Notes: generated by a model not told the origin, from the letters alone. A DNA stretch of 64,000 nucleotides from DATKJY01 sp964540105 (GCA_964540105.1 CAZILL010000002.1:248001-312000), one strand, 5' to 3'. Positions 1-7,726 are shown, counted from the stretch's first letter. Numbers and translations are program-made.

Positions 1-154
1 GGCCAAAAAAACCTGTATCGTCGCGTTGCATTTCCAGAATCAGTTTGTCGCGACTATCGCGCCCATACGGCTTGTATGGCAACCCGGCGTCGCTCCAAAG
101 CGAAATAACGTCGTCATAATCGATCGGTTCAAGCTCTCTGATGGTGTAACTCAT
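1..154 (-). CDS. GNAT-family N-acetyltransferase, N-terminal part (runs off the window)
   Basis: The minus strand reads ATG at 154-152 and stays open to the window edge, giving about 51 residues. They begin MSYTIRELEPIDYDDVISLW and continue with a Gly-Leu-Pro-Tyr-Lys segment. The opening pattern, a beta strand followed by RELxPxDYDxVxxLW, is typical of the first strand and helix of GNAT acetyltransferases. A good ribosome binding site (AGGAG) lies just upstream, and the start overlaps the end of the DUF116 gene by 26 bases, so the two are probably cotranslated. The acetyl-CoA motif lies outside the window, so the family call rests on the N terminus only and the substrate cannot be inferred. 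Confidence 0.6.
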   Translation of the reverse strand, partial: MSYTIRELEPIDYDDVISLWSDAGLPYKPYGRDSRDKLILEMQRDDTGFFG

Positions 155-983
155 GCTTCTCCTGCAAGATCGATTCAAGCTGATCACAGCAGAATTCCGA
201 GGCAAACGGTTGCTCGTTCCAATGTTCGCATCCGGTGAAATCAAGCAAAACGCCGCGAGCAGGAATGCCGACTTCTGACGCTGTGCGCATCCCTTCGGCA
301 AGCATCAGTAGACAGGCAATGCCGATCACCGACAGATCCCCCGATTCTTCTCTGTAGTATTCCAGCTGCTCGCTGAGTTTCCGTTTTGAGAAGACGCAGG
401 TCACCTTGTACTTGGCGGCGAGTTCCATGACCTGCGAGGCCTGGCAAGTTGGTATGCACTGAAGGCAAAGGTCGCCACGGGGCAAATCCTCTTTCAGACA
501 GTCTGGGTTGTGAAGCGATAAGCAATCTGGAAGGATGATCAAGGTTTCTTTGGCCCTGTTGAAGGTGGCTCGATTGAGGCGGTCATGGAGTTTGCAGGTG
601 ACGGCGGCGAGCAGATAAAGCTCCTTGGGCGTGCGACGCAGTTCGTGATCATCACGATCCCGCACATCACATCGGGCGTTGTTCACGAAACCGTCGATAC
701 CGGCGAATTCGTTTGATAGTCTCGGGAAGGCATCTGCGCAGAGTCGGTCAACAATCCCATCGAGCTTGGAATCGAAGCTGGCATCGAGCCGATAGGTAGG
801 CGCGCGTTCGAACATGCGAGTAATATATGCCCCGTCCCACATTGCAGGAAGGTAATTCCATCTCACACCCTTGCCTCCCAAAACGTTGACCGTCTGAAAC
901 TTGCCAACCTGAGCTTCGTACATGTGAAAAAGGGATTGGATGGAGAGGCGACGTGAGCCATATTGAGGGTGTCGTTCGTTCAC
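129..983 (-). CDS. DUF116 domain protein (cysteine-rich, function unknown)
   Basis: The 284-residue protein has a DUF116-like C-terminal half. It contains LPDCL near residue 152, a cluster CLQCIPTC at 173-180, VIGIACLLML at 219-228 and a GC pair at 251-252. Cysteines at 154, 162, 173, 176, 180, 224 and 252 suggest metal or Fe-S binding, but no reaction is established for the family. The far start is a GTG at 983, only 19 bases from the divergent TM2 gene start and without a good Shine-Dalgarno sequence. An ATG at 923 (MYEAQVGKF) is a plausible alternative. The gene overlaps the downstream GNAT gene, so they likely form one unit. The family call is fairly sure and the start is not. Confidence 0.7.
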   Translation of the reverse strand: MNERHPQYGSRRLSIQSLFHMYEAQVGKFQTVNVLGGKGVRWNYLPAMWDGAYITRMFERAPTYRLDASFDSKLDGIVDRLCADAFPRLSNEFAGIDGFVNNARCDVRDRDDHELRRTPKELYLLAAVTCKLHDRLNRATFNRAKETLIILPDCLSLHNPDCLKEDLPRGDLCLQCIPTCQASQVMELAAKYKVTCVFSKRKLSEQLEYYREESGDLSVIGIACLLMLAEGMRTASEVGIPARGVLLDFTGCEHWNEQPFASEFCCDQLESILQEKHELHHQRA

Positions 984-1002
984 AATCTGGTGAAGGAGTC
1001 GT

Positions 1003-1305
1003 ATGTCAATGAATCAGCCACAGCAGGCGCCCCCGCCCATGTTCTATAAGAATCCGGGGCTGGCGGCCGTCCTGTCGTTCTTCTGGATGGGCCTTGGCCA
1101 AATCTATAACGGCCAGATCGCCAAGGGAATCGCGTTCATCGTTCTGTACGGCTTCTCGTTCGTGCTGATGTTCGTGCTGATCGGGTTTATCACGACCCCG
1201 CTCATGTTTATCTACGGCATCTGGGACGCATATCGATCGGCGGAAAAGATCAATCAGTGGATGGCATACTACGGCCCGCACGGCCCCGGACCGGCAGTGC
1301 GCTGA
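1003..1305 (+). CDS. TM2 domain membrane protein
   Basis: This 100-residue protein has a Pro/Gln-rich N terminus and then NPGLAAVLSFFWMGLGQIYNG at about residues 17-37, the signature of the TM2 domain. A second long hydrophobic stretch lies at about 41-70. Two membrane helices joined by a short GQ-containing turn are expected. The Shine-Dalgarno GAAGGAG at 992-998 serves either ATG 1003 or ATG 1009, two codons later. TM2 proteins are small inner-membrane proteins with no agreed role. The start is divergent from the DUF116 gene with almost no room between them. Confidence 0.8.
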   Translation: MSMNQPQQAPPPMFYKNPGLAAVLSFFWMGLGQIYNGQIAKGIAFIVLYGFSFVLMFVLIGFITTPLMFIYGIWDAYRSAEKINQWMAYYGPHGPGPAVR

Positions 1306-1317
1306 ACCCATTCCTGA

Positions 1318-1345
1318 TTGACAATCGATTGCCGCGCTCTATATT
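1318..1345 (+). promoter_or_regulatory. Promoter of coaX, predicted leaderless
   Basis: TTGACA at 1318-1323 and TATATT at 1340-1345 are separated by 16 bases. The coaX ATG begins at 1352, six bases after the -10 box, so the predicted +1 coincides with the start codon. No Shine-Dalgarno sequence lies in between. Confidence 0.65.
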
Positions 1346-1351
1346 CCGTCT

Positions 1352-2119
1352 ATGCTTCTGGCTATCGACATCGGCAACACGAATATCGTCGTCGGGGTAT
1401 ATAAAGGGGAGACCCTCAAAGACCATTTTCGGGTCGGCTCGAATCGCGATCTGACTTCCGACGAAGCCGGTTTCTTCATCACCGGACTGCTCGAACGCAT
1501 GAAAATCACCAACGAAGAGATCGACAAAGTTTCGCTCGGCTCAGTCGTGCCGCGATTGACACCAGTGTTTGAGGTGACCGCAAAGAAGTACTTTGGCTGT
1601 ATCCCGACCGTTGTCACTGCCCATATCAAGCTCCCGATCAAGATCATGATTGATCTGCCTGACCAGCTGGGGGCGGATCGGATCGCCAACGGCGTCGCGG
1701 CGTTTCACCACTTTGGTGGTCCGGTGATCGTCGTCGACTTCGGAACAACGACCAATTTTGATATTGTCAACGGATCAGGCGAATACATCGGAGGGGTGCT
1801 CATCCCGGGACCCGAAACCTCCATGTCCGAACTGGCGCGCAAAGCGGCCCGCCTCTTCGAAGTCCGGATCGAACGTCCGGCCACAGTCGTGGGGAAATCT
1901 ACCACTGCCGCGCTCAAGTCGGGGCTCTTCTATGGCACGGTCGGTCAGGTCGACTACCTGCTCGAAAGGATCATCGCAGAGACAGGGTTCACGAATGCCA
2001 AGATCATAGCGACCGGAGGTCTTGCCCCGGCCTTTGAAAAGCACTCTCGATTCATCCAGCGTCACGAACCCGCGCTGACCCTTGAGGGCTTGCGCCTCAT
2101 CGGGGAATTGAATTCGTAA
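1352..2119 (+). CDS. coaX: Type III pantothenate kinase
   Basis: CoaX phosphorylates pantothenate with ATP in the first step of coenzyme A synthesis, in the cytoplasm. The 255-residue protein has the family's normal length. It shows the ASKHA phosphate loop DIGNTN at 6-11, GADRIANG at 107-114 with the catalytic region, DFGTTTNFD at 129-137 and GGVLIPG at 147-153. Type III enzymes differ from CoaA and usually need a monovalent cation. The ATG at 1352 gives the intact N terminus MLLAIDIGNTN and sits right at the predicted transcription start. A DinB-like gene follows after 9 bases. Identification is secure. Confidence 0.96.
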   Translation: MLLAIDIGNTNIVVGVYKGETLKDHFRVGSNRDLTSDEAGFFITGLLERMKITNEEIDKVSLGSVVPRLTPVFEVTAKKYFGCIPTVVTAHIKLPIKIMIDLPDQLGADRIANGVAAFHHFGGPVIVVDFGTTTNFDIVNGSGEYIGGVLIPGPETSMSELARKAARLFEVRIERPATVVGKSTTAALKSGLFYGTVGQVDYLLERIIAETGFTNAKIIATGGLAPAFEKHSRFIQRHEPALTLEGLRLIGELNS

Positions 2120-2128
2120 AGGAGAGCT

Positions 2129-2617
2129 ATGGCTACGATGAAAGAGATTCTCAAAGATCAGGTCGCAACCGTGCAGGGAATGGTCAGGCCGCTGATCGAT
2201 GACATTACTGAACAGGAATCGCTGGTGACTATCGGCAGTAGCCCAAATCACATCTGCTGGCAAACCGGGCATCTCGTGTTTACTGCGTATCTCGCAGCCA
2301 CAGCTCTGGGTGGAAAGGTCGTGATCCCTGATGGCTGGACGAAGATCTTCGAGCGGGGGGCCAAGGAGCCCGACGGAACTGTGCCCATACCGTCGATGAG
2401 CGCAGTTCGCGAAGAATTGTACCGGTTACACGCCGAGGTGGTCAGATTGATTGATGCCAGCGATGACAGTCGTCTCGATATCAAAGTTCAAATCGCGCCG
2501 GGTTGGGAGGATTCGCCTATGACCGCTGTGCTGTTCTTCTGTGCCCATGATTTCTACCATGGAGGCCAGATTGCCTTGATCCGCCGTGAGCTCGGCCGCA
2601 GGCGCGTTTTCGGATGA
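2129..2617 (+). CDS. DinB-family protein
   Basis: This 162-residue four-helix-bundle protein is DinB/YfiT-like. Candidate metal-binding histidines are His41 and His48 in NHICWQTGH and His140 and His144 in HDFYHGGQI. The last is the typical C-terminal DinB motif, followed by a basic end. Members of this superfamily include thiol-dependent transferases that use mycothiol, bacillithiol or glutathione, but most are uncharacterised. The Shine-Dalgarno AAAGGAG lies 5-6 bases before the ATG. It follows coaX by 9 bases and is probably cotranscribed, though no functional link is obvious. Confidence 0.75.
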   Translation: MATMKEILKDQVATVQGMVRPLIDDITEQESLVTIGSSPNHICWQTGHLVFTAYLAATALGGKVVIPDGWTKIFERGAKEPDGTVPIPSMSAVREELYRLHAEVVRLIDASDDSRLDIKVQIAPGWEDSPMTAVLFFCAHDFYHGGQIALIRRELGRRRVFG

Positions 2618-2757
2618 GATTATTGAGCGGTCACGACGAACATCAAGAGGCAAACGATAGTTTAAGTGTTTGTTTAACAACATAGTACATCCGCGCAGCT
2701 GTCATCGCTCCCTACTTGCGAAAATAATCACTTTCTACCCTTAATAGTTGAAACCTC

Positions 2758-2787
2758 TTGACAGGTTGTGCGTTTAACTATTACTAT
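2758..2787 (+). promoter_or_regulatory. sigma70-type promoter of groSL
   Basis: A consensus TTGACA at 2758-2763 is followed after 18 bases by TACTAT at 2782-2787. The predicted start of transcription, about 2794, falls on the first base of the CIRCE operator, so repressor binding would block initiation or clearance. Confidence 0.7.
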
Positions 2788-2793
2788 TAGTTG

Positions 2794-2820
2794 TTAGCAC
2801 TCGATTTGAGTGAGTGCTAA
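2794..2820 (+). promoter_or_regulatory. CIRCE operator (HrcA binding site)
   Basis: A perfect copy of the CIRCE inverted repeat is present: TTAGCACTC at 2794-2802, nine spacer bases, and GAGTGCTAA at 2812-2820. CIRCE is bound by the heat-shock repressor HrcA, whose folding depends on GroEL. This places groSL under HrcA control. No hrcA gene lies in the window. Confidence 0.97.
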
Positions 2821-2865
2821 TAATCGGACAATAAATCACGAAACCATAAATTAGGAGGTTTTCTA

Positions 2866-3159
2866 ATGAACATCAAACCGCTTGCTGACCGAGTAGTCGT
2901 CAGACCTTTCCAGGAAGCTGAAATGAAAAAGGGAAGCATCATCATTCCCGACACCGCCAAAGAGAAGCCGATGGAAGGCGAGATCATCGAAGTCGGCCCG
3001 GGTCGAACCAGCGATGACGGCAAGAAGATGCCGATCGAAGTCAAAAAAGGGGATCGCGTGCTGTACGGTAAGTACTCCGGCACCGAAGTCACAGTCAACG
3101 GTGAAGAGTTCCTGATCATGCGCGAATCCGACATTTTCGCCGTGATGCAGAAAAGCTAA
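2866..3159 (+). CDS. groS: Co-chaperonin GroES (Cpn10)
   Basis: The 97-residue protein begins MNIKPLADRVVVRPF. It carries the mobile-loop region (EMKKGSIIIPDTAKEKP), the GEIIEVGPGR strand and the GDRVLYGKYSGTEV segment typical of GroES. It forms the heptameric lid on GroEL. A strong AGGAGG at 2853-2858 lies 7 bases before the ATG. It is the first gene of the CIRCE-controlled groS-groL operon, with groL 32 bases downstream. Confidence 0.98.
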   Translation: MNIKPLADRVVVRPFQEAEMKKGSIIIPDTAKEKPMEGEIIEVGPGRTSDDGKKMPIEVKKGDRVLYGKYSGTEVTVNGEEFLIMRESDIFAVMQKS

Positions 3160-3191
3160 GTGAAACGAACAAAGGTAAGGAGAATATATCT

Positions 3192-4820
3192 ATGTCAAAG
3201 CTGATAGAATACGATACCTCAGCACGCACCAAGCTCAAAATTGGTATCGACAAACTCGCCGATGCGGTCAAAGTGACCCTCGGGCCGCGCGGCCGCAATG
3301 TCGCCATCGACAAGAAATTCGGTTCGCCGACAATCACCAAAGACGGCGTCACGGTGGCCAAAGAGATCGAGCTCGAAGATCATTTTGAGAATATGGGCGC
3401 GCAGATGGTCAAGGAAGTCGCGTCCAAGACGTCCGACGTCGCGGGTGACGGCACTACCACTGCCACTCTGATTGCCCAGGCGATTTTCCGCGAAGGGCTT
3501 AAGAGCGTGACCGCCGGATTCAATCCGATGGCGATCAAGCGCGGCATCGACATGGCCGTCTCGACCGTCACCGACGAAATCAAGAAGATGTCCAAGCCGG
3601 TTTCGGGCAAGCTGGAGATTTCCAACGTAGGAACCATCTCTGCCAACAATGACCGTCAGATTGGCGATCTTATCGCCGAGGCGATGGAAAAAGTCGGCAA
3701 AGATGGCGTGATCACTGTCGAGGAATCCAAAACCGCCGAAACGAAACTCGAAGTGGTTGAGGGTATGCAATTCGATCGCGGTTATGTCTCCCCCTATTTC
3801 GTGACCGATCCTGACAACATGGAATCGGTTCTGGAAGACCCGCTCATTCTCATCCACGACAAGAAAATTTCCAGCATGAAAGATATGCTGCCGGTGCTCG
3901 AAAAGGTTGCCCAGCAGGGGCGTCCGCTTCTGATCATCGCTGAAGATATCGAGGGCGAAGCGCTGGCGACCCTGGTCGTCAACAAGCTGCGCGGCACGTT
4001 GAAAGTAGCTGCCGTCAAAGCTCCCGGCTTTGGTGATCGTCGCAAAGCCATGCTCGAGGACGTCGGCATCTTAACTGGCGGCCGGGTGATTTCCGAAGAA
4101 CTCGGATTCAAGCTCGAAAACGCTGTGATCTCCGATCTCGGCAAAGCCAAGAAAGTCACCATCGACAAGGACAACACGACCATCGTCGAAGGGTCCGGTA
4201 AGAAGGAAGACATCAAGGCCCGCATCGGCCAGATCAAGAAGCAGATCGACGACACGACTTCCGACTACGATCGCGAGAAACTGCAGGAGCGTCTGGCGAA
4301 ATTGGCCGGCGGCGTGGCGGTGATCAATGTCGGCGCGGCGACCGAAACCGAGATGAAAGAGAAGAAGGCTCGTGTCGAGGATGCGCTTCACGCGACTCGC
4401 GCGGCAGTCGAAGAGGGAATCGTTCCCGGTGGCGGTGTGGCGTTCCTTCGCTGTCTGAGCTCGCTCGACAAGATCAAAGGTTCCGAAGAGGAAATGGTCG
4501 GTGTGAAGATCATCCGCCGTTCACTCGAAGAGCCGATTCGTCAGATCGCGCTCAATTCCGGCGTGGAAGGCTCGATTGTCGTGAACAAGGTAATGGGTGA
4601 AGTCGGTGGTTACGGTTACAATGCCGACACCAATAAGTACGAAGACCTCATGAAGGCTGGCGTCATCGACCCGACCAAAGTGACCCGCACGGCACTTGAG
4701 AACGCGGCATCCATTGCCGGTCTGCTCCTGACCACGGAAGCGGTCATCTGCGACAAGCCTGAAGAGAAGAAGTCAATGCCGCAAATGCCCGGTGGCGGCG
4801 GCATGGGTGACATGTACTAA
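3192..4820 (+). CDS. groL: Chaperonin GroEL (Cpn60)
   Basis: The 542-residue protein has full normal length. It has VTLGPRGRNVAIDKKFG near residue 30, the ATP-site VAGDGTTTATLIAQ near 85, the apical domain, and GIVPGGGVAFLR near 410. It ends in the Gly/Met-rich tail PGGGGMGDMY. GroEL folds newly made proteins in an ATP-driven double ring with GroES. A second-to-last base run AAGGTAAGGAG before the ATG is a good ribosome binding site. The gene ends before a hairpin terminator. Only this groL copy is visible in the window. Confidence 0.98.
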   Translation: MSKLIEYDTSARTKLKIGIDKLADAVKVTLGPRGRNVAIDKKFGSPTITKDGVTVAKEIELEDHFENMGAQMVKEVASKTSDVAGDGTTTATLIAQAIFREGLKSVTAGFNPMAIKRGIDMAVSTVTDEIKKMSKPVSGKLEISNVGTISANNDRQIGDLIAEAMEKVGKDGVITVEESKTAETKLEVVEGMQFDRGYVSPYFVTDPDNMESVLEDPLILIHDKKISSMKDMLPVLEKVAQQGRPLLIIAEDIEGEALATLVVNKLRGTLKVAAVKAPGFGDRRKAMLEDVGILTGGRVISEELGFKLENAVISDLGKAKKVTIDKDNTTIVEGSGKKEDIKARIGQIKKQIDDTTSDYDREKLQERLAKLAGGVAVINVGAATETEMKEKKARVEDALHATRAAVEEGIVPGGGVAFLRCLSSLDKIKGSEEEMVGVKIIRRSLEEPIRQIALNSGVEGSIVVNKVMGEVGGYGYNADTNKYEDLMKAGVIDPTKVTRTALENAASIAGLLLTTEAVICDKPEEKKSMPQMPGGGGMGDMY

Positions 4821-4871
4821 ATCGTACATCGATTCTTCTCTTTCTCATTTGAGAATGGGAAGTTCAGAATT

Positions 4872-4907
4872 GTGCCGTCGAGCGCTCTGCCCGGCGGCAC
4901 TTCTCTT
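4872..4907 (+). terminator. Rho-independent terminator after groL
   Basis: GTGCCGTCG at 4872-4880 pairs with CGGCGGCAC at 4892-4900, with one T-G wobble and an 11-base loop. It is followed by the T-rich TTCTCTTAT. Confidence 0.7.
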
Positions 4908-4924
4908 ATGCGCGCTTTCCTGTA

Positions 4925-4952
4925 TTGACCTGTTGTACGATTTCCCTATCTT
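4925..4952 (+). promoter_or_regulatory. Promoter of the FAD oxidoreductase gene, predicted leaderless
   Basis: TTGACC at 4925-4930, a 16-base spacer and TATCTT at 4947-4952. The ATG starts at 4959, six bases after the -10 box, the same geometry as at coaX. No Shine-Dalgarno sequence is present. Confidence 0.6.
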
Positions 4953-4958
4953 GATCTT

Positions 4959-5711
4959 ATGACAACGCTCACACAGTTCATTGAGCTCGTAAAGTCCGAA
5001 TTCCCTGAGGATCGTCTTACCTGGCAAAAGGGAATCCCGACTTTTCATCCGGAATCAGCCGAAGAGGTCGCCAGTTTCTTCAGGCTTGTCAACCAGCACA
5101 AACGAGCCACCTTCGTCACCAGCTTCGGTAATAACATCGATCCTGTCGGAGGACCGTTTGTCGAGATGGTCACCATTCGCACCGATCGCCTCAATACACT
5201 CCTTGATATCGCGCATGACGATTTCTACGTCACCGCCGGCGCCGGGTACCCATTGAGAGAAATCAATCAGCATATCAGGGGCGAGGCGCTGTTCTTGCCT
5301 CATGGTGATCTTCCGTATGTCGGCTCCGTTGGCGGCGCAGTCGCGGTCAATCTGTCAGCAGACCTCAACGGTCACATCCTTCCGATCAAGAAATACCTCA
5401 TCAAAGCAACGATTGTCACCCCGACCGGAGAGATCATTACTCCCGGCTCGGTCTGCTTCAAGTCGGTGTCCGGTTATGACATCGTCAAGCTGTTTGCTCA
5501 GTCCTGGGGACTTTTGGGGATGATTGTCTCGGCGACCTTTCGCGTGCTGCCGCTCACTGCCCGCCATGAGTACACGGGAATGACTATGAGAAAGATCGAT
5601 CGCAAGAACTTCCTGCAAGGTCTGGCTGTTTCTCACTTAGAAGCCGACGCGATCTACTCGCGCAAGGTAAAGGACAAGTTCGACCCGAACGGCATTCTGC
5701 CGGTAGTATGA
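4959..5711 (+). CDS. Compact FAD-binding oxidoreductase, GlcD/GlcE-like
   Basis: The 250-residue protein contains a FAD_binding_4 (PCMH-type) domain. It has a pyrophosphate-binding region at about 60-125 with AGAGYPLREINQHI and GSVGGAVAVNLSADLNG, then KSVSGYDIVKLFAQSWGLLGMI as in glycolate-oxidase subunits. It then ends almost at once with KVKDKFDPNGILPVV, the typical last segment of GlcD-type enzymes. The roughly 200-residue substrate and cap domain found in full-length family members (about 450 residues) is therefore missing between the two, while both ends are kept. GlcE is also shorter than GlcD. The substrate is unknown. The stop overlaps an ATG of the next gene (ATGA). Confidence 0.75.
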   Translation: MTTLTQFIELVKSEFPEDRLTWQKGIPTFHPESAEEVASFFRLVNQHKRATFVTSFGNNIDPVGGPFVEMVTIRTDRLNTLLDIAHDDFYVTAGAGYPLREINQHIRGEALFLPHGDLPYVGSVGGAVAVNLSADLNGHILPIKKYLIKATIVTPTGEIITPGSVCFKSVSGYDIVKLFAQSWGLLGMIVSATFRVLPLTARHEYTGMTMRKIDRKNFLQGLAVSHLEADAIYSRKVKDKFDPNGILPVV

Positions 5712-5722
5712 AGGGATTAGAT

Positions 5723-6103
5723 ATGACTAAAGCCGTGGCTCAGGCGAAGGTGGCGGTACTGGGGGCCTCTCCCAGGGAGGACAGGTATTCATTCAAGGCA
5801 GTGCGCTTGCTCAAAGAGTACGGCCACAAACCAATCCCGGTGCATCCGGCCGGACACACTGTTGATGGTGTCCCCGGACTGAAGTCCCTTGCCGACATCG
5901 CGGACCCGATCGACACCCTGACCATGTACGTCGGTCCGGAAATCTCAAATGGCGAACTGGACAGGATTCTTCGCCTCAAGCCCCGCCGGGTCATCTTCAA
6001 TCCGGGCGCCGAGAATCAAACCTTAGCTGCGAAACTCAGTGCCGCCGGCATTGAGGTCGTTGAGGCCTGCACGCTCGTGATGCTTCGCAGCGATCAATTC
6101 TGA
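5723..6103 (+). CDS. CoA-binding domain protein (YccU-like)
   Basis: A CoA_binding_2 Rossmann protein of 126 residues. VAVLGASPREDRYSFKAVRLL near the start matches the nucleotide-binding loop, and GHKPIPVHPAG, FNPGAEN and VEACTLVML match later conserved strands. It resembles the stand-alone succinyl-CoA-synthetase-like CoA-binding domain, whose role is not settled. The ATG at 5723 is preceded by AAGGGA at 5711-5716. The alternative ATG at 5708 overlaps the stop of the upstream gene and would add five residues. Close coupling suggests joint expression with the oxidoreductase. Confidence 0.85.
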   Translation: MTKAVAQAKVAVLGASPREDRYSFKAVRLLKEYGHKPIPVHPAGHTVDGVPGLKSLADIADPIDTLTMYVGPEISNGELDRILRLKPRRVIFNPGAENQTLAAKLSAAGIEVVEACTLVMLRSDQF

Positions 6104-6121
6104 CCTGGCTGCGGCCGGAAA

Positions 6122-6967
6122 TCATGCCCCGAACGGGCAGGGTGGGAGCAATACCCCATAGGCGATGTTGTCGATCAACAACATGAGGTCTGAAATGTCA
6201 ACTTCACCGCTTCGGTCGACATCATTCTCTCCAGCACAGCTGGAAAGCGGAAGCGAGGTTGACAGGAAGTCCACCAACGCAACGATGTCTGAGATATCAG
6301 CCAGATCGGCAGGATCGCCGTCAACATTCCCGGTTGTCCAGAAGCAGCAACCGCAATGGGTAGTTGCCGACGGGGATCCCCGAAGCTGACCACACGGTAG
6401 ATTATAAACTGTATAGCAGTAGGGCCCACCCCACGAGGGTTCTATTTTCGAGGTTCCATTCCTGCTTACCCATTTCCACGTATTAGCGGGTGGGAAGAAG
6501 GAGGAATCGAGGCAAACGTGGAGTCCCGAGTTGTTCGTCTCAAATCCGCCTATTCTGATGGCATACGGAAAACCGTCGAAGTTCGGCGGAAGACCTGAGC
6601 CTAACAGGAAGGCTCCAAGTACTCCAAATGTGTCGGCGGTCGAGCCGTGGCGAAAGATGGTAGCATGCGCCAGATCAAAGGCCGAAGGCGGGAGAACACC
6701 GGGCAGGCTGTCGATCAGCGACGGTCCGCGCCAGGCGGCCCCGTCTGGAGAGTAGACCCGATAGCCATTGCTGATCATCCATCCCAGCGCGGGATCCGGG
6801 TTTTGATAACGAAGCATGAAGATAATCGGCGTTTCGGTCAGAATCGTATCGGACGTGTAGTGACCGGCATCGACGCTGACGCTAATGCTCTGGGCTGAAA
6901 CACCGCTCGGAATGAGAAGCCCAAGAATCAACACAAAGACGATAGCCTCGACCAGTCTCTTTCTCAT
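6122..6967 (-). CDS. Secreted protein with C-terminal dockerin-like tail
   Basis: From the ATG at 6967 the product is 281 residues with a clear signal peptide (MRKRLVEAIVFVLILGLLIPSGVSAQ). That start overlaps the stop of the upstream gene and follows GGAGGAG, so it is preferred to the upstream in-frame ATG at 7024. Residues about 25-200 form an unrecognised, probably beta-rich domain. The tail from about 205 has TTGNVDGD, ADISDIVALVDFL, ENDVDRSGEVDISDLMLLID and a final Pro-Pro-Cys-Pro. It has two EF-hand-like dockerin repeats with bordering cysteines, shared with the two large proteins at 39783-46112. It is likely secreted or surface-bound. No enzymatic motif is seen. Confidence 0.75.
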   Translation of the reverse strand: MRKRLVEAIVFVLILGLLIPSGVSAQSISVSVDAGHYTSDTILTETPIIFMLRYQNPDPALGWMISNGYRVYSPDGAAWRGPSLIDSLPGVLPPSAFDLAHATIFRHGSTADTFGVLGAFLLGSGLPPNFDGFPYAIRIGGFETNNSGLHVCLDSSFFPPANTWKWVSRNGTSKIEPSWGGPYCYTVYNLPCGQLRGSPSATTHCGCCFWTTGNVDGDPADLADISDIVALVDFLSTSLPLSSCAGENDVDRSGEVDISDLMLLIDNIAYGVLLPPCPFGA

Positions 6968-7674
6968 GACTCCTCCTGGGATCGGAATTTCAACTTGTTC
7001 ATTTTGGCGTGAAGCGCCATGCACGCCACGTCGAGCAGATCCTCAATATCGATCAGCGCGGTATTGATCACCAGATCGTAGCGGGTGGGATCATCGATGT
7101 TCTCGTGGAAGAGCCGCTGAATGAACTCCTTGCGAGCCGCATCGGACGTTTCAATGATTCGCCGTGCTTCCTTCTCCGTGCATTCGCGATACTTGACCAA
7201 ATTCTCAATACGTCTGTCGGTCGGACAGATGACCCTGATGTGAAAGCCGCGTTCGGGGCCGAGAATGAAGTTGCCGCCGCGTCCCATCAGGACCACCCCT
7301 CCCAGGTGCGACATACTCAGAACGACCTGGTAGAGATACCGGAAGTAGTCGGCATGGTCGACCGACTGACCTGAGATCATGGCCTCGACCGTCAGTTCGA
7401 GATCACCCCGGAAGTGGTCGTCGAGCGATTCAATAATCCGTCGGTAGTAGCCCGAGGAACGGCAGATGACATCGATCACCTCGCGATGGAGGCGCTGATA
7501 ACGGAGTTTCTGGGCAAGCCGAGAACCAAAATACGAACCACGGCTGCCGGACTGACGACTGATCGTTACAATCGGGGCTGAAACCTCAAGCTCGAGCGGC
7601 TGTTCGACCGCAAGGCGTTTCTCCAGCTCCCACTTGAGGATCTGTCGATTAATGATAGCATCGATAGAGGTCAC
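6964..7674 (-). CDS. Cytidylate kinase-like family protein
   Basis: The 236-residue protein matches the cytidylate kinase-like family (Cytidylate_kin2). It has VTISRQSGSRGSYFGSRLAQKL near residue 35 in place of a classic P-loop, YQRLHREVIDVI, GGVVLMGRGGNFIL near 125 and RVICPTDRRIENL near 145. The YDLVINTALIDIEDLLDVA segment near 205 corresponds to the last core strand. Members are predicted nucleotide kinases without a proven substrate. The last codons overlap the ATG of the secreted dockerin-tail protein, so both are on one transcript. Confidence 0.8.
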   Translation of the reverse strand: MTSIDAIINRQILKWELEKRLAVEQPLELEVSAPIVTISRQSGSRGSYFGSRLAQKLRYQRLHREVIDVICRSSGYYRRIIESLDDHFRGDLELTVEAMISGQSVDHADYFRYLYQVVLSMSHLGGVVLMGRGGNFILGPERGFHIRVICPTDRRIENLVKYRECTEKEARRIIETSDAARKEFIQRLFHENIDDPTRYDLVINTALIDIEDLLDVACMALHAKMNKLKFRSQEES

Positions 7675-7698
7675 GAATCACACCTCGACTGTATCAAC

Positions 7699-7726
7699 AA
7701 TATAGCATCGCCTGTCTTTTATCCAA
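7699..7726 (-). promoter_or_regulatory. Possible promoter of the cytidylate kinase-like operon
   Basis: On the minus strand TTGGAT (7726-7721), a 16-base spacer and TATATT (7704-7699) precede the gene, giving a leader of about 20 bases. The -35 match is weak. The rest of the 239-base gap up to 7913 shows nothing I recognise. Confidence 0.35.
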
